Positions 59,512 through 64,000 of a DNA stretch of 64,000 nt are shown in pieces; within the stretch, counting starts at the first letter, position 1; each line of letters starts with the position of its first letter. The notes beneath the pieces were generated by a model, which had not been told where the DNA came from, searched no databases, and saw only the letters and a list, made by a program, of their open reading frames with translations. Origin of the DNA: JAOTVV01 sp041602035 (lineage in GTDB: Bacteria > Gemmatimonadota > Gemmatimonadetes > Gemmatimonadales > GWC2-71-9). Position numbers and translations under genes: made by a program. The DNA lies in assembly GCA_041602035.1 (NCBI GenBank), contig JBFIHA010000016.1, positions 1 through 64,000 on the forward strand, given 5' to 3'.

Positions 59512-60726
59512 TCACGATAGCGCTGGTTCCGCGCCCGCGGTAGTTGCCGCTGGATCACTCGTACCCTGATCCATCCACGGGGGGAGGATCTTGACCAGGG
59601 CCCACAGGATCACAAACGGGAGAACCAGCAACCCTACGGACACGGCGAGTCCCTCGACACCGAAGAGCTGGACCTTGTAGACCGTCAGGCCGCGCAGGCT
59701 CTTCGAGAAGAGCTGACCACCGATGACCACGTTCCAGCGGATGCTGAAGATACCGATCTGGATCAGGACGGCAGCCACCAGATAGGTCAGCTGTTTCAGC
59801 TCGGGCGGGAGGCGCACGAAGCCGCCCTTCCGCAATCCAGGCGAGACGAGCGCGAGCGTAATGAGGGGGATCACCGTTCCCAACACCACCTGCAGGACGA
59901 TCAGACTGAGAAACAGCCGGCTCTCGACCATTTGGGACAGAATCCGGATGGACTCCTCCGCCTCGTACAGTCGGTGAATGAAATCCAGTGACTCGAGCGA
60001 GAAGTCCACCACGACGGCATAGAAGAGGAACTGTGCCAGTTTGTCCATGCACGCCATGTCCACTTTGCGCCAGCGGAACATGGTGGTGAGCATGTAGATG
60101 ACCAACACGAGCGCGATGCCGGACACGATCGCCGAGAACAGAAACACCACCGGCATCAGGACGCTGCTCCACCACGGGTTGGCCTTGACAGATCCGAAGA
60201 TGAACCCGACGTACCCGTGAAGCAGGAAGGCGGAGGGAATACCCACGATCGTGATGACCCGGCCTGCACGGTCGTCGAACCGCAACGAACGTTCGGAGAG
60301 ATCGGTGGCGCCAAGGGTGAGCGCGTAGCGAATCCACCGCATCACCCCGCGATCGCTGCGGGCCCACAGGACCAGGTCCTTCCGATAGTCGAACCAGATC
60401 TCCAGCAGCAACACCACCGCCAGATACCATGCGTAGACGAAGCCGAACATGGCCATCGCCGATTTGCGATTGGGTGTCAGGAAGATCTCGTACGACCGTA
60501 GCGGATGGCCGAGGTGCGCGAGCAGAGGCAATGGGGCTACCAGGAGAAACGCCAGCGCCGTGAGCAGCGCGAGCCGATAGGTCGGCTGCACCTCCTTCAC
60601 ATTGAAGACCCGCTCGAGCGACGCCAGGATGAAGGCGCCGGCCACCAAGCCCGTGAGGTACGGATACAGGACGATCAGGAGGCTCCACTGGAGCTCGAAC
60701 TCGTTGGGATAGATGTATCCCTGCAC
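59512..60726 (-). CDS. NrfD/PsrC-family quinol-interacting membrane subunit
   Basis: A 404-residue membrane protein with nine or ten helices and no heme motif; the family (NrfD, PsrC, ActC) exchanges electrons between quinone and an iron-sulfur partner. The N-terminal FELQWSLLIVLYPYLTG and HLGHPLRSYEIF correspond to conserved family segments near the quinone site. GTG 60726 with GAGAGGTGAG upstream follows the FeS gene by one base. With the FeS and 8-heme genes it resembles CbcSTU- or NrfBCD-type complexes. Confidence 0.92.
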   Translation of the reverse strand: MQGYIYPNEFELQWSLLIVLYPYLTGLVAGAFILASLERVFNVKEVQPTYRLALLTALAFLLVAPLPLLAHLGHPLRSYEIFLTPNRKSAMAMFGFVYAWYLAVVLLLEIWFDYRKDLVLWARSDRGVMRWIRYALTLGATDLSERSLRFDDRAGRVITIVGIPSAFLLHGYVGFIFGSVKANPWWSSVLMPVVFLFSAIVSGIALVLVIYMLTTMFRWRKVDMACMDKLAQFLFYAVVVDFSLESLDFIHRLYEAEESIRILSQMVESRLFLSLIVLQVVLGTVIPLITLALVSPGLRKGGFVRLPPELKQLTYLVAAVLIQIGIFSIRWNVVIGGQLFSKSLRGLTVYKVQLFGVEGLAVSVGLLVLPFVILWALVKILPPWMDQGTSDPAATTAGAEPALS

Positions 60727-60727
60727 G

Positions 60728-61543
60728 CTAGCTCACCTCTCCATCCAAGTTCGCGTACAGCACCTTGGGCGCCGTGTTGAGGTGCGGTTTCAGCACCTGG
60801 ATCTGATTGAACCGCGTAAACCGCGCGAGCGGCGTTGCGCGGCCCCGCACCTCACCGAAGACGCGGGCCCCCGTGGGACACACCTCGACACAGGCCGGCA
60901 CTTGACCCCGCACCAACCGGTGGTAGCAGAACGTGCACTTCGCAGCGACGTGGGTCTCGGGATGGAGGTACCGCGCGCCGTAGGGGCAGGCCTGAATGCA
61001 GTAGCGGCATCCGATGCAATAGTCGTCGTCGACCAGCACCACCCCGTCGTCGGTCATGAACGTCACCCCCACCGGACAGACTTGGACACACGGTGGGCTG
61101 TCACACTGATTGCAGAGTTTCGGCACGAAGAACGTCCGCTCGACGTTCGCCTGCGTGAGCGGCGGAAATCCATCCAGCCCGCCGTTGGGGCTGTCGACCT
61201 CCACCTCGTCGTCCTCGGTGATGACGTAGCGCTCGATCCACGTATTGAAGTAGTGCGGATCGACGGGCACGTCGTTCTCGGTCTTGCACGCCGCGACACA
61301 CCTCGCACATCCGATGCACTTGGAGGGATCGACTCCCATGCCGTAATAGTGCGCGCGCGCGTCGTAGACACCGTCGGTAGTCTGCTGTCCGAGTGCGACC
61401 GGGAGGCGGACCACACCGAAGAGCATCGGCGCGGCGGCGCACGCGCCGGCGACGGCGTGGCTCAGGAACCGTCGTCTGTCGAGTGCCGGATTCGCTGGCG
61501 CGTCGCTCGAGGGGCGCGCCGGATCACCGAGGTCAGAACTCAC
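60728..61543 (-). CDS. four-cluster ferredoxin-type subunit (NrfC/DsrO/PsrB-like)
   Basis: A 271-residue protein with a Tat signal (DRRRFLSHAVAG) and four [4Fe-4S] Cys groups: CIGCARCVAAC, CNQCDSPPCVQVC, CIGCRYCIQAC, and CTFC...CVEVC. It would pass electrons from the NrfD-type membrane subunit to the periplasmic 8-heme cytochrome. GTG 61543 overlaps the 8-heme stop (GTGA). No molybdopterin catalytic subunit is adjacent. Confidence 0.94.
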   Translation of the reverse strand: MSSDLGDPARPSSDAPANPALDRRRFLSHAVAGACAAAPMLFGVVRLPVALGQQTTDGVYDARAHYYGMGVDPSKCIGCARCVAACKTENDVPVDPHYFNTWIERYVITEDDEVEVDSPNGGLDGFPPLTQANVERTFFVPKLCNQCDSPPCVQVCPVGVTFMTDDGVVLVDDDYCIGCRYCIQACPYGARYLHPETHVAAKCTFCYHRLVRGQVPACVEVCPTGARVFGEVRGRATPLARFTRFNQIQVLKPHLNTAPKVLYANLDGEVS

Positions 61544-62265
61544 GGCGCCTCCGGGTGGTGCGGGTAATGACACTGCCAGCACGTGTATGGCTGACCGTGC
61601 GTCCGGAGATCGATCTGGGGGACGGCCGCTCGCGGATCACCGATCGCATGGCACTCCCCGCAGAAGCTCCGATCCGTCGGCTTGGAGGGTCGTACCGACC
61701 GCGGATTGGTCTTGTGGGTCACCGGTGCCACATGGCAGGCCTCACACGCCAAGCTCGCATGGTGTGACACCAGTTTCTGTCGAGCGATCTCGCCGTGGCA
61801 TGCCGCACACGACTCCGGCACCACCGGAGGCTCGGGGGCGTGCGGGTCGTGGCACTCCTGGCACGGCGTGAGCGGATTGTGCGCGACCGGATCGATCTGC
61901 GGGAATCCCGTGGGCCGGGACGGGTTGAAGGCGTGACACAGGATGCACTGATCGCGACCGCGCGGAATGGACGGTTTGACCTCGAGCGGATTGGCGATGT
62001 GGGCCGCGGCCGGCCCGTGGCACACCTCGCAGCGCACGCCTTTGTGATTGGACGCCAACCTGGCCTCTTGGATCGGACCGTGACACATGGTGCACTGCTG
62101 GTGCCCGGCGTACTTCATGGGACGGGCAACGATCGAGTCGATGGCCGCCGCGCGATAATGCCCGATGTCGCCGAACGTCTCGGGTACGAGGTACCACCGG
62201 GCAACCACCAGGGTGAGCACGGCCACCGCGAACACGAAGACCAAGCGAGGGACTTGATGGGGCAT
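61540..62265 (-). CDS. octaheme cytochrome c, N-terminally membrane-anchored
   Basis: A 241-residue protein with an uncleaved-type N-terminal helix (about 7-24) and eight CXXCH motifs with many CHGP/CHDPH contexts, as in class III or NrfB/TmcA-like cytochromes. GGAGGGG is about 12 nt before ATG 62265. First gene of the NrfD module; the 206-bp gap to the divergent MGMT gene is the likely promoter region. Confidence 0.93.
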   Translation of the reverse strand: MPHQVPRLVFVFAVAVLTLVVARWYLVPETFGDIGHYRAAAIDSIVARPMKYAGHQQCTMCHGPIQEARLASNHKGVRCEVCHGPAAAHIANPLEVKPSIPRGRDQCILCHAFNPSRPTGFPQIDPVAHNPLTPCQECHDPHAPEPPVVPESCAACHGEIARQKLVSHHASLACEACHVAPVTHKTNPRSVRPSKPTDRSFCGECHAIGDPRAAVPQIDLRTHGQPYTCWQCHYPHHPEAP

Positions 62266-62471
62266 TCGAGCGCCGTCCCCTCCGCGAAACCACGATCCCA
62301 AGTATGTTGGTGCCAGTGCGCGAATGTGCACGGCGGTCGATCCCGCGCATGTGAAGCGATCGTGAAGGAGGGTTCATACTCTCGGGGTCGAGCCGACGGG
62401 CCCGTCCCGCAGCGCCTCGGTATGTTTCCTGGACACCGCCACCCGCAACCGCTCCGGAGGAATCCGCACGA

Positions 62472-62948
62472 ATGTCGATGGCCGACGCGTTCACCGTGAG
62501 GACACCCGTCCTGACGCTTGCCGTCGAAACGCGTGGCGCGTCCGTTACACAGATCCGGCTCAATCGCTCCGGTGCCCGTGCGCCGACCACTCCGTTCGAG
62601 CGGCGCGTGGCCAGCGAGCTGGAGGAGTACGTTCGCGGTGAGCGCGTGGAGTTCACGTTCGCCACCGCGCCGCACGGCACCGATTTCGATCACAGCGTGT
62701 GGCATGAGGTCGCGCGAATTCCCTATGGGACGACCGCAACGTATGGCGACGTCGCGAGACGCATCGGTCGTCCCGGCGCTGCACGGGCCGTGGGTCATGC
62801 GAACGGACGGAATCCGGTCCCGTTGGTCATCCCCTGTCATCGGGTCGTGGCGGCTGGTGGCAAGCTCGGCGGGTACGGTGGAGGGCTCCCGTTGAAACGG
62901 CGGCTGCTGGCGCTGGAGCAACGCGGCGGCCCGGCGCTCACCCCATGA
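62472..62948 (+). CDS. ogt: methylated-DNA--protein-cysteine methyltransferase
   Basis: Suicide repair enzyme that removes O6-alkyl groups from guanine. 158 residues with the full C-terminal domain: the acceptor Cys122 is in IPCHRV, preceded by the helix RAVGHANGRNP, and followed by GGYGGGLPLKRRLLALE. The N-terminal domain is short but present. Stop overlaps the next gene (ATGA). Confidence 0.95.
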   Translation: MSMADAFTVRTPVLTLAVETRGASVTQIRLNRSGARAPTTPFERRVASELEEYVRGERVEFTFATAPHGTDFDHSVWHEVARIPYGTTATYGDVARRIGRPGAARAVGHANGRNPVPLVIPCHRVVAAGGKLGGYGGGLPLKRRLLALEQRGGPALTP

Positions 62949-63361
62949 CTCGGCCCGTCCGCATGGCCCTGAACGTGGGGGCGGCCACGGCCCTTGTCGT
63001 GCTGAGCGCCGCCTGTGCGGACCCGGCCCGTCCCGACTTTGGACCGGGCCGCTTCGGTCCCGACACGTTCCCGCCGTTGATCGAGTTCCTCGCACCCGCC
63101 GACAGTGTCTTCGCTGCCGGTCAGGAGATTCGTGTGCGGGTCCGTATCACGGATCGAACCCCGCTCGCCTCGGTGGCGGCGAGCGTCCTGGGGACAGTCT
63201 CGTTCGGGTTCCCGACGTTGTTCCCGGCCGACACCCTGTTCGTGGCCGACTATCCCATCACCACCGATCCGGGAACGAGCGGTGGCATCGTGCTCCGGGT
63301 CGTGGCCACCGACACGCTGAGCAATCGGGCCACCGCCGACCGCTCATTCACTTTGCAATAG
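62945..63361 (+). CDS. hypothetical lipoprotein with Ig-like domain
   Basis: A 138-residue protein with lipobox LSAAC (about 20-24) and one beta-rich domain (about 43-137), FPPLIEFLAPADSV to the terminal ATADRSFTLQ, like bacterial Ig-like modules. Overlaps the MGMT gene. Role unknown. Confidence 0.75.
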   Translation: MTRPVRMALNVGAATALVVLSAACADPARPDFGPGRFGPDTFPPLIEFLAPADSVFAAGQEIRVRVRITDRTPLASVAASVLGTVSFGFPTLFPADTLFVADYPITTDPGTSGGIVLRVVATDTLSNRATADRSFTLQ

Positions 63362-63374
63362 ACGACGCAGCGCC

Positions 63375-64000
63375 GTGCGGCTCACCCGACTCACGATCCG
63401 GAGCTTCCGCAACCTCGCCGCGCTCGACGTAACCCTGCCGGCGGAAGGCATGGTAGTGCTCGGGGAGAATGGGCAGGGGAAGACGAATCTCCTGGAGGCG
63501 ATGTACTACTTGGTGTTGTTCCGTTCCGTGCGGGGCGCCAAGGATCGGGAACTGGTCAGGTTCGGGGACGCGGGCTTCTTCGTCGCCGGCGACGGGCCGC
63601 GGCGCGTGACCGTGGGCTACGAGATCGCAGGACGCCGAAAGAAGGTGACGGTCGATCGTGTCGAAACGAAGAAGCTGGCCGACGGGGTGGGTCGGCTCAC
63701 GGCGGTGGCGTTCGCACCGAGCGACCGCACGATCGTGGCGGGAGGACCCGCAGGCCGTCGCCGCTACCTGGATATCGTGCTGGCGTTGAGTGAGCCGGGG
63801 TATCTGGCGGCGCTCACCGCCATGCGACAGGCCTTGCGGCAGCGGAACGCGGCCCTGCGGAACGGGCACGATGACGCTGCCCGCGCGTTCGATACACCGT
63901 ACGCCGTCGCCGCGGGGACCGTCGCACGCGCGCGCCGTCGCTGGGCGGCCGCCGCTGCCACCCGGTTCCAGGATCTGTGCGCGTCCCTGGGAGAGGCCGG
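63375..64000 (+). CDS. recF: DNA replication/repair protein RecF (partial, runs off the window)
   Basis: A GTG at 63375 opens a frame with no stop to the window edge (208 codons). LTIRSFRNL is the typical N-terminus, and GENGQGKTNLLEA is the Walker A region (about 32-44), matching RecF rather than other SMC-like ATPases; the AFAPSDRTIVAGGPAGRRRYLD segment is also RecF-specific. RecF loads RecA at gaps via RecOR. The C-terminal part is missing only because the window ends. Confidence 0.93.
   Translation, partial: MRLTRLTIRSFRNLAALDVTLPAEGMVVLGENGQGKTNLLEAMYYLVLFRSVRGAKDRELVRFGDAGFFVAGDGPRRVTVGYEIAGRRKKVTVDRVETKKLADGVGRLTAVAFAPSDRTIVAGGPAGRRRYLDIVLALSEPGYLAALTAMRQALRQRNAALRNGHDDAARAFDTPYAVAAGTVARARRRWAAAAATRFQDLCASLGEA

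Overview
This window is a contiguous piece of a GC-rich bacterial chromosome with densely packed, overlapping genes. The most likely source is Gemmatimonadota or a related diderm lineage. That is inferred from the high GC, abundant outer-membrane lipoproteins and beta-barrels, the Ccm-type cytochrome c maturation genes, and a very large respiratory gene inventory; no marker gene was compared with a database. No insertion sequence, prophage, CRISPR array or rRNA was seen. The window opens with tRNA-Thr and tRNA-Tyr genes and ends inside recF.

Positions 1-17050 are mostly housekeeping. They hold two tRNAs, cysS, a small ABC exporter, an AI-2E-family permease, pspA with four small tandem paralogs (one membrane helix plus coiled coil each), uvrA, and a plus-strand operon (cutA, TPR protein, macro-domain protein, transglutaminase-like protein, ABC ATPase and ABC permease).

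Positions 17149-25274 are a seven-gene minus-strand operon. It encodes four multiheme cytochromes (4, 6, 7 and 14 CXXCH motifs), a 636-residue outer-membrane beta-barrel and two NHL-type beta-propeller lipoproteins, which has the make-up of an extracellular electron-transfer conduit. It is preceded by a 423-bp regulatory gap with long palindromes. Positions 25698-29307 encode cytochrome c maturation proteins (zinc-ribbon CcmI-like protein, CcmH, CcmF and a cysteine-type CcmE).

Positions 29441-40357 are metabolic: glpK, hypB, mtnA, gamma-glutamyltransferase, DinB-like protein, a sulfur cluster (sulfide:quinone reductase, TusE/DsrC-like, DsrE2-like), nitroreductase, cyclophilin and a CoA-binding protein.

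Positions 40463-62265 are the second and larger electron-transfer region. It begins with a tetraheme cytochrome, a 12-heme cytochrome and a porin. A 19-heme cytochrome fused to a cytochrome-b-like membrane domain follows, then a divergent 11-heme cytochrome with its own cytochrome b. The rest is a long minus-strand series (62265 down to 48930) that contains an NrfD/FeS/8-heme module, a normal Rieske/cytochrome b complex with a 9-heme cytochrome, and a second, altered copy. In the altered copy the Rieske-like protein has lost all four iron-sulfur ligands and cytochrome b has lost the PEWY motif; next to it lie another 9-heme protein and a 22-heme NapC-type protein.

Together the window has 13 multiheme cytochrome genes with 133 CXXCH motifs by my count, plus two wider heme-like motifs. 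A coherent reading, which is inference, is this: quinol is oxidised by several inner-membrane modules (CbcL-like, CbcBA-like, NrfD-type, bc-type), electrons pass along periplasmic multiheme proteins, and two porin-cytochrome modules carry them across the outer membrane, while the ccm genes support heme attachment. The altered Rieske/cytochrome b pair is the best candidate for an undescribed system.
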